A stretch of DNA of 64,000 nt from JBBROS01 sp965260995 (GTDB lineage: Bacteria; Pseudomonadota; Alphaproteobacteria; Acetobacterales; Acetobacteraceae). The translations under genes were made by a program, and so were the position numbers. How positions within the stretch are numbered: the stretch's first letter is position 1; every line of letters begins with the position of its first letter. Below, in pieces: positions 34,954-43,457 of this stretch. The stretch spans positions 434,001 through 498,000 of the forward strand of contig CBDHCD010000003.1 in assembly GCA_965260995.1 (NCBI GenBank), read 5' to 3'. Under the pieces are notes generated by a model. The model did not search any database, was not told where the DNA came from, and was given only the letters and a program-made list of their open reading frames with translations.

Positions 34954-35081
34954 TAGGATACTCGGAATTTGACGATGCTGATGGCGTAGAAAAGCAAGGC
35001 GACTGCTAGGAGAGCGAGGCAGAGGGCGATGTTGCGGCCTCGGCGCGGATCCCTGGCCGGGCGACTAGGTTCAGGGTTCAT
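34953..35081 (-). CDS. small single-helix protein of the cox locus (CoxF-like)
   Basis: A 42-residue frame from ATG 35081: a basic N-terminus ('MNPEPSRPARDPRRGRN'), one hydrophobic helix ('IALCLALLAVALLFYAISIV') and 'KFRVS' at the end. Its stop overlaps the ctaG start. Small proteins of this form between ctaB and ctaG are a constant feature of alphaproteobacterial cta loci (called CoxF or unnamed), although their exact role in assembly is not settled. It is short, but position, overlap and composition argue that it is real. Confidence 0.8.
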   Translation of the reverse strand: MNPEPSRPARDPRRGRNIALCLALLAVALLFYAISIVKFRVS

Positions 35082-35096
35082 CACGGTCGGCGGGTC

Positions 35097-36059
35097 CTAA
35101 AGCGGCGCTGGCTGGACGCCGAGTTGGTCAACGGCGAAGGCGCAGAACAATAGGAACAGGTAGAACAGCGAATACTTGAATGCCGCCTTCGCGGGGATGT
35201 CGTTGGTCAGACTGCGGCCAGACTCATCCTGGACGTCGAAGAAGACGCGGATGGCGTAAAGGAGGAACGCGAGCCCGAGCACCAGGGCGGCGAGGCCGTA
35301 GATGGCAGTGGTGTAGCCGAGCAGCCAAGGCGACAGGGACGCGAGCACTAGGACCACCGTATAGGCCAGAATCTGGCGGCGCGTGGTTTGGAAGCCGGAG
35401 GTGACGGGCAGCATGGGCACGTTGGCGCGGGCGTAATCGGAATGGGCGTAGAGCGACAGCGCCCAGAAGTGAGGCGGCGTCCAAAGGAAGATTATGGCGA
35501 ACATCAGGAGTGGCAATGCGCTGACGGAACCGGTGACGGCGGCCCAGCCGATGACGGGCGGGAACGCGCCGGCGGCGCCGCCGATGACGATGTTGTAGGG
35601 AGTGCGGCGCTTCAGCCATATCGTATAAACGCCGACGTAGAACAGAATAGACACGGCGAGGATGGTCGCCGCCACCGCGTTGGTGGCGAGGAACAGGATC
35701 AGGACGGAGGCGAAGGAAAGGACGACGCCGAAGCCGAGCGCGTCGTCGGGCGCGACGGCACCGGTGACGACCGGCCGGGACCGGGTGCGGCGCATGACGG
35801 CGTCGATGTCGCGGTCATACCACATGTTGATCGCCCCGGCTGCGCCCGCGCCGAGGGTGATGCAGAGCACGACGGTGAAGGCGAGCACGGCGTTGATATG
35901 GCCGGGCGCCACGGCGAGGCCGACCGCGCCGGTGAACACGACAAGCGTCAAGACGCGGGGTTTGAGCAGGGCGATCCAGTCACGGACCGTTCCCAGCGGG
36001 ACGGTCCGTGGAAGATCGTGCTCCGTCGTCGCGAACGGCAGGGATGCCGGAGTGGGCAT
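35097..36059 (-). CDS. ctaB: protohaem IX farnesyltransferase
   Basis: UbiA-family prenyltransferase of 320 residues that makes haem O for the aa3 oxidase. The family motif appears as 'INMWYDRDIDAVMRRTRSRP' near residue 82 (the Asp-rich prenyl diphosphate site), with 'LLKPRVLTLVVFTG' near 30 and a second Asp region around 'VFFDVQDESGRSL'. About eight membrane segments. Start MPTPASLPFATTEHD overlaps the ctaD stop by one base (TGATG), which indicates coupling. Confidence 0.95.
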   Translation of the reverse strand: MPTPASLPFATTEHDLPRTVPLGTVRDWIALLKPRVLTLVVFTGAVGLAVAPGHINAVLAFTVVLCITLGAGAAGAINMWYDRDIDAVMRRTRSRPVVTGAVAPDDALGFGVVLSFASVLILFLATNAVAATILAVSILFYVGVYTIWLKRRTPYNIVIGGAAGAFPPVIGWAAVTGSVSALPLLMFAIIFLWTPPHFWALSLYAHSDYARANVPMLPVTSGFQTTRRQILAYTVVLVLASLSPWLLGYTTAIYGLAALVLGLAFLLYAIRVFFDVQDESGRSLTNDIPAKAAFKYSLFYLFLLFCAFAVDQLGVQPAPL

Positions 36060-37654
36060 CAACGAACCCGGGGGAGTTCGTCGAAGGTGTGGAACGGCGG
36101 CGGCGAGGTCACCGTCCATTCCAGCGTGGTCGCGCCGGTGCCCCAGTAGTTGGCGGGGACGGTCACCTTGGAGGTGAACGTCCGGTAGAGGACGTAGAGG
36201 AAGATCAGCACCGAGACGCCACCGATGTAAGCGCCGATCGAGGCGACGAAGTTCCAGCCGGCGAAGGCGTCCGGGTAGTCCGGGTAACGGCGCGGCATGC
36301 CGGCCAGGCCGAGGAAGTGCATCGGGAAGAAGGTCAGGTTGACGCCGACGAACGTGACCCAGAAATGCACCTTGCCCCAGAACTCCGGATACTGGTGGCC
36401 GGACATCTTGCCGATCCAGTAGTAGAAGCCGGCGAAGATCGAGAACACCGCGCCGAGGCTCAGCACGTAGTGGAAGTGGGCAACGACGTAATAGGTGTTG
36501 TGCAGGATCTGGTCGATGCTGGCGTTGGACAGCACGATGCCGGTGACGCCGCCGAGCGTGAACAGGAAGATGAAGCCGATGGAGAACAGCATCGGCGTGT
36601 TGAGCGTGATGGAGCCGCCCCACATGGTGGCGATCCACGAGAAGATCTTAATGCCGGTCGGCACGGCGATGATCATCGTCGCCGCCATGAAGTAAGCGCG
36701 GGTGTCGACGCTGATGCCCGAGACGAACATGTGGTGCGCCCAGACGACGAAGCCGACGACGCCGATGGCGACCATGGCGTAGGCCATGCCCAGGTAGCCG
36801 AAGATCGGCTTCTTGGAGAAGGTGGAGACGATGTGGCTGACCATGCCGAAGCCAGGCAGGATCATGATGTAGACCTCGGGGTGGCCGAAGAACCAGAACA
36901 GGTGCTGGAACAGCACCGGATCGCCGCCGCCCTGGGGGTCGAAGAAGGCGGTGCCGAAGTTGCGGTCGGTGATCAGCATGGTGATCGCGCCGGCCAGCAC
37001 GGGGATCGAGAGCAGCAGCAGGAAGGCGGTGACGAGCATCGACCACACGAACAGCGGCATCTTGTGCAGCGTCATGCCGGGCGCGCGCATGTTGAAGATA
37101 GTGGTGATGAAGTTGATCGCGCCGAGGAGCGAGCTGGCGCCGGCCAAATGGAGGGCGAACAGCGTGTAGTCCATCGCCGGGCCGCCCATGTAGGTCGAGC
37201 TGGAGAGCGGCGGGTAGAGGGTCCAACCGGAGCCCGCGCCGTCACCGCTGTTGAGACCCATCATGATGAGGGCGAAGGCGGGGACGAGCAGCCAGAAGCT
37301 GATGTTGTTAAGGCGTGGGAAGGCCATGTCGGGCGCGCCGATCATGATCGGCACGAACCAGTTGCCGAAGCCGCCGATCATGGCGGGCATCACCATGAAG
37401 AAGATCATGATCAGGCCGTGCGCGGTGACGGCGGCGTTCCAGGCCTGGCCGGACTTGAAGTAGGCGAGGCCCGGGTGCGCCAGCTCCATGCGCATGTGGA
37501 TGCTCAGCGCCACCCCGATCACGCCGGCGATGACGGCGAAGATCAGGTAGAGGGTGCCGATGTCCTTGTGGTTGGTGCTGAACAGCCAACGGTTGACGAA
37601 GCCCGGCGCGTGGCCGTGCTCGCCGTGGTCATGATCGTGGGTGGTCGCAGACAT
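36059..37654 (-). CDS. ctaD: cytochrome c oxidase subunit I (aa3)
   Basis: CoxI of 531 residues with twelve membrane segments, starting MSATTHDHDHGEHGHAPGFV. Haem a and CuB ligands are visible: 'TAHGLIMIFFMVMPAMIGGF' (His of helix II), 'WFFGHPEVYIMILPGFG' (His-Pro-Glu-Val-Tyr, His-Tyr crosslink), 'WAHHMFVSG' (two His of CuB) and 'VVAHFHYVLSLGAVF' (His-x-His of helix X). It is the catalytic subunit of the aa3 oxidase. A His-rich N-terminus of about 15 residues is unusual but common in this group. Its upstream spacer contains a 21-bp tandem duplication. Confidence 0.97.
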   Translation of the reverse strand: MSATTHDHDHGEHGHAPGFVNRWLFSTNHKDIGTLYLIFAVIAGVIGVALSIHMRMELAHPGLAYFKSGQAWNAAVTAHGLIMIFFMVMPAMIGGFGNWFVPIMIGAPDMAFPRLNNISFWLLVPAFALIMMGLNSGDGAGSGWTLYPPLSSSTYMGGPAMDYTLFALHLAGASSLLGAINFITTIFNMRAPGMTLHKMPLFVWSMLVTAFLLLLSIPVLAGAITMLITDRNFGTAFFDPQGGGDPVLFQHLFWFFGHPEVYIMILPGFGMVSHIVSTFSKKPIFGYLGMAYAMVAIGVVGFVVWAHHMFVSGISVDTRAYFMAATMIIAVPTGIKIFSWIATMWGGSITLNTPMLFSIGFIFLFTLGGVTGIVLSNASIDQILHNTYYVVAHFHYVLSLGAVFSIFAGFYYWIGKMSGHQYPEFWGKVHFWVTFVGVNLTFFPMHFLGLAGMPRRYPDYPDAFAGWNFVASIGAYIGGVSVLIFLYVLYRTFTSKVTVPANYWGTGATTLEWTVTSPPPFHTFDELPRVR

Positions 37655-37670
37655 TGGGTGGTGCCCCTCC

Positions 37671-37712
37671 AGCGCAGATGCGATTTGGGTTAGCGCAGAT
37701 GCGATTTGGGTT
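37671..37712. repeat. 21-bp tandem duplication at ctaC 3' end
   Basis: The unit agcgcagatgcgatttgggtt occurs twice back to back, at 37671-37691 and 37692-37712, directly followed by agcg. The second copy covers the first two bases of the reverse-strand ctaC stop (TAA, 37711-37713), so the duplication extended the spacer between ctaC and ctaD. It is similar in kind to the duplication at the permease end at 4301-4343. Confidence 0.9.
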
Positions 37713-38601
37713 AGCGTTGTGATCCGGCAAGCGCCGCCAGGGCCAGGACCTTGCCGTCGTCGGCGTTGCCGCCAGGGTTGCCGCCAGCGTTGCCGGGGCC
37801 GTTGGCCGGGTCGTGACCGTTGGACGCGAACTTCGCCTTGGCATTCTCGACCCAGGTCTTGAAATCGGCGTCGTTCAGGGCCTCGACGGCGATCGGCATC
37901 AGGCTGTGGTTGGTGCCGCAGATCTGGTTGCACTGGCCGTAGTAGACGCCCGGCTTGTCGACGCGGACCCAGGTCTCGATGGTGCGGCCGGGGATGGCGT
38001 AGCGCTGCACGCCGAGCGAGGGGATGAAGAAGCTGTGGATGACGTCGGCGCTGGTGGCCAGGATGCGGACGTTCTTGCCGGCGGGGACGACGACGCGGTT
38101 GTCGACCGAGAGGTTGCGGATGTCGCCGGGCTTCAGCTGATCGTCGGGCACCGGATAGCTGGAGAAGTTCAGGCCGTCGTTGTCGGGGTAGGTGTACTCC
38201 CAATACCACTGGTGGCCGGTGACCTTGACGGTGAGGTCGGCGGCGTTGGTGCGGTCCTCGAAATAGATCAGGCGGAACGACGGGATGGCGATCACGACGA
38301 GGACGAGGACGGGGATGACGGTCCAGGCGACCTCGAGGGCGGTGTGGTGGCTGACGCGGCTGGCGACGGGATGCTTGCTCTCGCGGTAACGCCAGGCCAC
38401 GAACAGCAGCAGGGCGGCGACGAAGATGGTGACGAAGGCCATCAGCCAGAGCACGAGGGCGTGCAGCCCTTCGATGCCGGCTTGGGTCGGGCTATGGGCG
38501 GGCTGGAAGCCGAGCTGCCAGTTCTCCGGCGTTTGCGCCCAAACAGGGGAAGCCAGTGCCGCGCCGGCCAAGACAATCAGGGCGCGCATCAGAAAATTCA
38601 T
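37711..38601 (-). CDS. ctaC: cytochrome c oxidase subunit II
   Basis: CoxII of about 296 residues. Signal-like helix 'ALIVLAGAALASPVWAQ' first, then two membrane helices, then the cupredoxin CuA domain: 'HQWYWEYTYPDNDGLNF', 'ADVIHSFFIPSLGVQRYAIP' and 'YYGQCNQICGTNHSLMPIAV', which supplies the two Cys, the His and the Met. The C-terminal 35 residues are Gly/Asn-rich. It accepts electrons from cytochrome c. First gene of the oxidase operon. ATG at 38601 or 38607 are both possible starts. Confidence 0.95.
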   Translation of the reverse strand: MNFLMRALIVLAGAALASPVWAQTPENWQLGFQPAHSPTQAGIEGLHALVLWLMAFVTIFVAALLLFVAWRYRESKHPVASRVSHHTALEVAWTVIPVLVLVVIAIPSFRLIYFEDRTNAADLTVKVTGHQWYWEYTYPDNDGLNFSSYPVPDDQLKPGDIRNLSVDNRVVVPAGKNVRILATSADVIHSFFIPSLGVQRYAIPGRTIETWVRVDKPGVYYGQCNQICGTNHSLMPIAVEALNDADFKTWVENAKAKFASNGHDPANGPGNAGGNPGGNADDGKVLALAALAGSQR

Positions 38602-38725
38602 GTCCAAGTCCCATTATGCGGTGCCCGTCGCGTCGTTCGCACGCGCACTCGCGACAGGTACCGGACATATGGCTGAATATCAAGTTGCGGCTAGGTATGG
38701 ACGATGAATGTGACGACGGTTTCGC

Positions 38726-38747
38726 GCCCGGCCTGACGGGGCCGGGC
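38726..38747. other. hairpin upstream of ctaC
   Basis: The arms gcccggcc (38726-38733) and ggccgggc (38740-38747) form an 8-bp perfect stem with the 6-base loop tgacgg. It lies in the region between dlh and ctaC (38602-38840), about 125 bases upstream of the ctaC start. It could be the terminator of an unseen transcript, an operator, or simply GC-rich structure. Confidence 0.35.
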
Positions 38748-38795
38748 ACCGGGGTTCCGATGGTCGGGCGGAGTCTTGCCGCCCCTCAGCCCAGG

Positions 38796-38835
38796 CGTGG
38801 GCAGGGGGGCGTGGGCAGGGGGGCGTGGGCGGGGG
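38796..38835. repeat. 14-bp G-rich tandem repeat next to dlh
   Basis: The unit cgtgggcagggggg occurs at 38796-38809 and 38810-38823, followed by a diverged copy (cgtgggcggggg). It sits just past the dlh stop. It may form G-quadruplex-like structures. Confidence 0.6.
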
Positions 38836-38840
38836 CGTGG

Positions 38841-39698
38841 TCAGGCGGCGCCGTGCTGCTTGAACCAGGCCAACATGCGCGACCAGCCGTCCTCGGCGTC
38901 AGCCTTGCGGTAGCTGGGGCGGTAGTCGGCGTGGAAGCCGTGCGGGGCGTCGGGGTAGACGACGATCTCGACGGTCTTGCCGGCGGCGCGGGCCTTGGCG
39001 CGGGCGTCCTCGACCTGGGCGAGGGGGATGCCGGTGTCCTGGCCGCCGTAGAGGCCGAGCAGCGGGCACTTGAGGTCGGCGACGAGGTCGAGCGGGGTTT
39101 TCGGCTGGATCGGGCTCGGCTGGCCGGCGAGGGGGCCGTACCAGGCGACGGCGGCCTTGAGGTTCGGGTTGTGCTCGGCGTAGAGCCAGGTGTTGCGGCC
39201 ACCGCGGCAGAAGCCGGTGACGGCGAGGCGGGCGGTGTCGCCCTTGTTCGACCCGGCCCAGGCGACGGCGCTGTTCAGGTCCTTGAGCAACTGGTCGTCG
39301 GGGGCCTTGCTGATGACCTCGCGGATGATCGTCTGCACGTCGCTCATCTTGGACAGGTCGCCTTGCCGGGCATACAGCTCGGGGGCGACGGCCATGTGGC
39401 CGGCCTTGGCGAGGCGGCGGCAGACGTCCTTGATGTACTCGTGGACGCCGAAGATCTCCTCGATGACGATGACGACCGGGAACGGCCCGGCGCCGGAGGG
39501 CCGGGCGAAGTAGGCGGGCAGGGTGCCGTCGGAGGCGGGCAGGCTGAACTCGCCGGCCTCCAAGCCTTGGGCGTCGGTGTGCAGGGCCTGCGCCACGGCG
39601 GCGCGGTCGGCGGCGAGGGTGAAGCCGCTGATGAGGCCACTCATCATCATGCCGCGGCGGGCGAGCGGGTAGGTGGCAAGGCCCTGCAAACCGTCCAT
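38841..39698 (-). CDS. dienelactone hydrolase family protein
   Basis: Alpha/beta-hydrolase of 285 residues of the carboxymethylenebutenolidase type. The nucleophile motif 'VTGFCRGGRNTW' (Cys in the elbow, as in dienelactone hydrolases) lies near residue 167. 'YGGQDTGIPLAQ' carries the acid and 'DAPHGFHADY' the catalytic His. 'VIVIEEIFGVHEYIKDVCRR' is the conserved oxyanion region. The N-terminal 30 residues ('ARRGMMMSGLISGFTLA') look like a Tat/Sec-type leader, so export is possible. The lactone substrate is unknown. Confidence 0.88.
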   Translation of the reverse strand: MDGLQGLATYPLARRGMMMSGLISGFTLAADRAAVAQALHTDAQGLEAGEFSLPASDGTLPAYFARPSGAGPFPVVIVIEEIFGVHEYIKDVCRRLAKAGHMAVAPELYARQGDLSKMSDVQTIIREVISKAPDDQLLKDLNSAVAWAGSNKGDTARLAVTGFCRGGRNTWLYAEHNPNLKAAVAWYGPLAGQPSPIQPKTPLDLVADLKCPLLGLYGGQDTGIPLAQVEDARAKARAAGKTVEIVVYPDAPHGFHADYRPSYRKADAEDGWSRMLAWFKQHGAA

Positions 39699-39765
39699 AG
39701 TAGTCTCCTGTGCTGGTTGGCGTCGTTCGGCAGTCGGTGAAGCGTTCGTGAGATGGCCGGGCCGG

Positions 39766-40995
39766 CTACGCGGCCTTCGACGACGCCATCGCGCCTTGCA
39801 GGTTGGAGTCGATGGTGTCGAGGAAGTCCTGGGTGTTGAGCCACTTCTGCTGGCGGCCGATCAGCAGGGCGAGATCCTTGGTCATGGCGCCGCCTTCCAC
39901 CGTCTCGACGCAGACGCGCTCCAGGGTGTTGGCGAAGTCGGTGACCTCGGGTGTGGCGTCGAACTGGCCGCGGTAGGCGAGGCCGCGGGTCCAGGCGAAG
40001 ATGGAGGCGATCGGGTTGGTGCTGGTTTCGCGGCCCTTCTGGTGCTCGCGGTAATGGCGGGTGACGGTGCCGTGGGCGGCCTCGCTCTCGACCGTGCGGC
40101 CGTCGGGGCTGGCGAGCACGCTGGTCATGAGGCCGAGGCTGCCGAAACCCTGGGCCACGATGTCGCTTTCCACGTCGCCGTCGTAGTTCTTGCAGGCCCA
40201 GACGTAGCCGCCTTCCCACTTGAGGGCGCTGGCGACCATGTCGTCGATCAGGCGGTGCTCGTAGGTGAGGCCGTGCTCATCGAACGCGGCCTTGAACTCG
40301 GCGTCGAAGATCTCCTGGAACACGTCCTTGAACATGCCGTCGTAGGCTTTCAGGATGGTGTTCTTGGTCGAGAGATAGACCGGGTACTTGCGCGCCAGGC
40401 CGTAGTTGAGGCTGGCGCGGGCGAAGCCCTCGATGGACGCCTTCGTGTTGTGCATGCCCATGGCGACGCCGGGGCCCTTGAAGTCGAACACGTCGAGCGC
40501 CATCGGCTCGCCGCCGCCGGCGGGCTGGTAGTGCAGGGTGACCTTGCCCGGGCCGGGGATCTTGGTTTCGGTGGCGCGGTAGATGTCGCCGTAGGCGTGG
40601 CGGCCGATGACGATGGGCTTGGACCAGTGCGGCACCAGGCGGGGGACGTTGCCGCAGATGATCGGCTCGCGGAAGATTGTGCCGTCGAGGATGTTGCGGA
40701 TGGTGCCATTGGGGCTGCGCCACATCTTCTTGAGGCCGAACTCCTCCACCCGGGCCTCGTCGGGGGTGATGGTGGCGCATTTGACGCCGACGCCGTACTC
40801 GCGGATGGCATGGGCGGCGTCGACCGTCACCTGGTCGTCGGTCTGGTCGCGGTATTCGATGCCGAGGTCGTAGTATTTCAGGTCAATGTCGAGGTAGGGC
40901 AGGATCAGCTTGTCCTTGATGAAGCCCCAGATGATGCGGGTCATCTCGTCGCCGTCCAGCTCCACGACGGGCGTCTTTACCTTGATCTTGGCCAT
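39766..40995 (-). CDS. icd: NADP-dependent isocitrate dehydrogenase
   Basis: Dimeric NADP-IDH of 409 residues of the eukaryote-like subfamily common in alphaproteobacteria. It starts MAKIKVKTPVVELDGDEMTR, with 'WRSPNGTIRNILDGTIFREP' (isocitrate Ser/Asn/Arg residues) near residue 93 and 'DGDVESDIVAQGFGSLGLMT' near 273. TCA-cycle enzyme forming 2-oxoglutarate and NADPH. An in-frame ATG 30 codons upstream is rejected as it adds an Arg-rich non-family extension. Confidence 0.96.
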   Translation of the reverse strand: MAKIKVKTPVVELDGDEMTRIIWGFIKDKLILPYLDIDLKYYDLGIEYRDQTDDQVTVDAAHAIREYGVGVKCATITPDEARVEEFGLKKMWRSPNGTIRNILDGTIFREPIICGNVPRLVPHWSKPIVIGRHAYGDIYRATETKIPGPGKVTLHYQPAGGGEPMALDVFDFKGPGVAMGMHNTKASIEGFARASLNYGLARKYPVYLSTKNTILKAYDGMFKDVFQEIFDAEFKAAFDEHGLTYEHRLIDDMVASALKWEGGYVWACKNYDGDVESDIVAQGFGSLGLMTSVLASPDGRTVESEAAHGTVTRHYREHQKGRETSTNPIASIFAWTRGLAYRGQFDATPEVTDFANTLERVCVETVEGGAMTKDLALLIGRQQKWLNTQDFLDTIDSNLQGAMASSKAA

Positions 40996-41120
40996 GCGGT
41001 CCTCGTTCGGGCGTGTCGCCCCTTGCTGTAGAGCGGTTTGATCGCGAGGGGAAGGCGAGGGACGCCGCGCCCCGGTTCCCTCCAAGGGCAGTTCCAGGAG
41101 TTTGGGGCCGAGGCCGCAAC

Positions 41121-41185
41121 GGGTCGAGGGCGAGGCCCTCGCCTCGCGCTTGCCGACCCGAGGGGTCGAGGGCGAGGCCCTCGCC
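41121..41185. repeat. 23-bp intergenic repeats upstream of icd
   Basis: The unit gggtcgagggcgaggccctcgcc occurs at 41121-41143 and 41163-41185, 42 bases apart. Its centre (gagggcgaggccctc) is near-palindromic. The same gagggcg core in the other orientation occurs in the repeats at 54846-54929, so this may be a small dispersed family. Confidence 0.65.
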
Positions 41186-41197
41186 CACGCGCGCCGG

Positions 41198-42325
41198 TCA
41201 GCAGCCCGGCAGGCCAGCTAAGACGGCGGCATCATCGGGCCGTTCGCCACGGGGGAAGAGACGGGTGACGTGGCCCATCTTGCGGCCGGGGCGGGCTTCG
41301 GCCTTGCCGTATAAATGGGGGATCAGGCCGGGGGTGGCGACGATCCCGGGCCAGAGCGCCATCTCGGCCGGGCCGACGAGGTTCTTCATCACGGCGTCGG
41401 CGTGGCGCAGGCCGGGGGGCAGCGGCAGGCCGGCGACGGCGCGGACGTGGAGATCGAACTGGCTGGCCGGGCAGGCCTCGATGGTCCAGTGGCCGGAGTT
41501 GTGCGGGCGGGGGGCGATCTCGTTGACCATGACCCGGCCGGCGCGGTCGACGAACATCTCGACGGCGAGCAGGCCGACCAGGCCGAGGGTCTCGGCGACG
41601 CGCCAGGCGACGCGGGCGGCCTCGGCGGCGGTGGCGGGGGCGACGCGGGCGGGGGCGAGGGTGAGGTCGAGGATGCCGTCGTGGTGGCGGTTCTCGACGG
41701 CGTCGAACAGGGAGCCGCCGCCGTCCTGGCCGCGGGCGACGACGACGCTGATCTCGCAGGCGTAGTCGATGAAGCCTTCCAGGACCAAGGGATGCGGGCG
41801 GAGGGCGTGCCAGGCCGGGTCGAGGTCAGCGGCGTGGCGCAGCACGGCCTGGCCCTTGCCGTCGTAGCCGAGGCGGGTGGTCTTGAGCACGGCGGGCAAG
41901 CCGAGGACCGCGGCGGCGGCGTGGAGGCCGTCGAGGTGGTTCACGGCGCGCCAAGGCGCGGTGGGCACGCCGGCGTCGCGCAGGAAGGACTTCTCGGCGA
42001 CGCGGTCCTGGCTGATGCGGAGGATGGCAGGGGCCGGGCGCACGGGCCGGAGGGAGGCGAGCAGGTCGAGGCCTTCGGCGCTGACGTTCTCGAACTCGAA
42101 GGTGATGACGTCCACGGCTTCTGCGAAGCGGCGAAGGGCGGCGGGGTCCTCGTAGTCGCCGAGGGTGCAGTGGGCGGAGACCTGGGCGGCGGGGCTGTCC
42201 GGCTCGGGGGTGAGGATGTGGCAGCGGTAGCCGAGGCGGGCGGCGGCCATGGCGGACATGCGGCCGAGTTGGCCGCCGCCGATGATGCCGATGATGGCGT
42301 TAGGAGGGAGGGCGGCGGGCGGCAG
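41198..42325 (-). CDS. purK: 5-(carboxyamino)imidazole ribonucleotide synthase, 5' end doubtful
   Basis: ATP-grasp enzyme of purine synthesis: 'AIIGIIGGGQLGRMSAMAAA' opens the biotin-carboxylase-like N-domain, 'VLKTTRLGYDGKGQAVLR' is the ATP loop, and 'NEIAPRPHNSGHWTIEA' the metal site. In frame, no ATG, GTG or TTG precedes the GGGQLGR motif; a CTG at 42325 is the only possible start and gives 375 residues. An ATG at 42365, 10 bases past the purE stop, is in another frame. Reading one G fewer in the run of five G at 42338-42342 joins that ATG to purK. So a frameshift (sequencing error or real) is likely. It cooperates with PurE. Confidence 0.8.
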   Translation of the reverse strand: MPPAALPPNAIIGIIGGGQLGRMSAMAAARLGYRCHILTPEPDSPAAQVSAHCTLGDYEDPAALRRFAEAVDVITFEFENVSAEGLDLLASLRPVRPAPAILRISQDRVAEKSFLRDAGVPTAPWRAVNHLDGLHAAAAVLGLPAVLKTTRLGYDGKGQAVLRHAADLDPAWHALRPHPLVLEGFIDYACEISVVVARGQDGGGSLFDAVENRHHDGILDLTLAPARVAPATAAEAARVAWRVAETLGLVGLLAVEMFVDRAGRVMVNEIAPRPHNSGHWTIEACPASQFDLHVRAVAGLPLPPGLRHADAVMKNLVGPAEMALWPGIVATPGLIPHLYGKAEARPGRKMGHVTRLFPRGERPDDAAVLAGLPGC

Positions 42326-42376
42326 GGCGGCGGAGAAGGGGGCGGCGGGAAGGTGGGACGGTCATGGGCGCGCGGC

Positions 42377-42877
42377 TCAATCGGCCGCGGGGGCCTCGGC
42401 GACGGCCGCGGCCTGGGCCGCGCGGTAGTCGTCCAGGCGGGAGGCGAGGGCGGGGTCGGTGGTGGCGAGGATGGCGGCAGCGAGCAGGCCGGCGTTGACC
42501 GCGCCGGGGCGACCGATGGCGAGGGTGGCGACGGGGATGCCGGCCGGCATCTGGACGATGCTGAGCAGGCTGTCCATGCCGCGCAGGGCCTGGCTCTCGA
42601 CCGGGACGCCGAGAACGGGGAGCGGGGTCCAGGCGGCGCACATGCCGGGCAGGTGGGCGGCCCCGCCGGCCCCGGCGATGATGACGCGCAGGCCGCGGCC
42701 GCGGGCAGCGCGGGCGTAGTCGGCCAGGCGGTCCGGGGTGCGGTGGGCGGAGACGATGCGGACCTCGCTCGGGACCTCGAGCTGGCGGAGGGCCTCGGCG
42801 GCGTGGCCGAGGGTGGGCCAGTCGGACTGGCTGCCCATGATGATCCCGACCAAGGGCATCACCTGGGCGGCGCTCAA
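42377..42877 (-). CDS. purE: 5-(carboxyamino)imidazole ribonucleotide mutase
   Basis: PurE class I of 166 residues. Motifs are 'LVGIIMGSQSDWPTLGHAAE', 'VSAHRTPDRL' and 'GAGGAAHLPGMCAAWTPLPV'. It converts N5-CAIR to CAIR, working after PurK. The listed start is TTG at 42877, which overlaps the upstream DUF465 stop (TTGA); ATG at 42859 (MPLVGIIMGSQ) is an equally good alternative. The C-terminal 30 residues are Ala-rich, not conserved. Confidence 0.95.
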   Translation of the reverse strand: MSAAQVMPLVGIIMGSQSDWPTLGHAAEALRQLEVPSEVRIVSAHRTPDRLADYARAARGRGLRVIIAGAGGAAHLPGMCAAWTPLPVLGVPVESQALRGMDSLLSIVQMPAGIPVATLAIGRPGAVNAGLLAAAILATTDPALASRLDDYRAAQAAAVAEAPAAD

Positions 42878-43074
42878 GCGATGTTGTCCGGGATGAGCCG
42901 GCTCTCGAGCCAGGACACCTCGTCCTTGAGCAGCAGCTTGCGCTTCTTGAGGCGCTGCATGTGCAACTGGTCGGTGCCGCTCTCGGCGAGGCGGGCGATC
43001 ACGGTATCGAGGTCCCGGTGCTCGCTGCGCAGTTCGTGGAGCTGGCGCAGCAGCGAGTCGCGATCGGTCAACAT
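42874..43074 (-). CDS. YdcH/DUF465 family protein
   Basis: A 66-residue, charged, coiled-coil protein. It starts MLTDRDSLLRQLHELRSEHR and contains 'LHMQRLKKRKLLLKDEVSWL', the family signature (Arg-Leu-Lys-Lys-x-Lys-Leu-x-Leu-Lys-Asp). Function unknown. It precedes purE-purK in one operon. A second DUF465 gene lies divergently 141 bases away. Confidence 0.9.
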   Translation of the reverse strand: MLTDRDSLLRQLHELRSEHRDLDTVIARLAESGTDQLHMQRLKKRKLLLKDEVSWLESRLIPDNIA

Positions 43075-43214
43075 TTCCGGCTCATACCATGCCGCGCGCG
43101 AAAACGTCACCTTCGGCCACTCTCGTTTGAGGTGGCACTCGTTGCTCAAGTGTTGTTAGCCTGGTTCTACACGGCGGCGAGCCCGGCGTGGATGTGCAAC
43201 GGCGAGGAGGCATC

Positions 43215-43385
43215 ATGAGCGTTGAGTCTCGGATCGAAAGCCTAAAGGACCGGCATGCCAGCCTGGAGACCCGGATCGGCGACGAGGACCATCGGCCACA
43301 GCCGGACGCGCAAACCCTGTCCCGCCTCAAGATCGAGAAGCTCAGGCTGAAGGAGGAGATGGCGCGGCTGCAGAATCAGGGTTAG
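43215..43385 (+). CDS. YdcH/DUF465 family protein, second copy
   Basis: A 56-residue protein starting MSVESRIESLKDRHASLETR, with 'SRLKIEKLRLKEEMARLQ' as the family signature. A gaggagg Shine-Dalgarno lies 4 bases before the ATG, which decides the start. Divergent from the first DUF465 gene. Function unknown. Confidence 0.9.
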   Translation: MSVESRIESLKDRHASLETRIGDEDHRPQPDAQTLSRLKIEKLRLKEEMARLQNQG

Positions 43386-43457
43386 GCCACGCCGGAGTCG
43401 GGTGTTGAGTTCGTGTCGCCGAAGGTGCGGATCACGTTCCAACACGCTGTCCATCAA

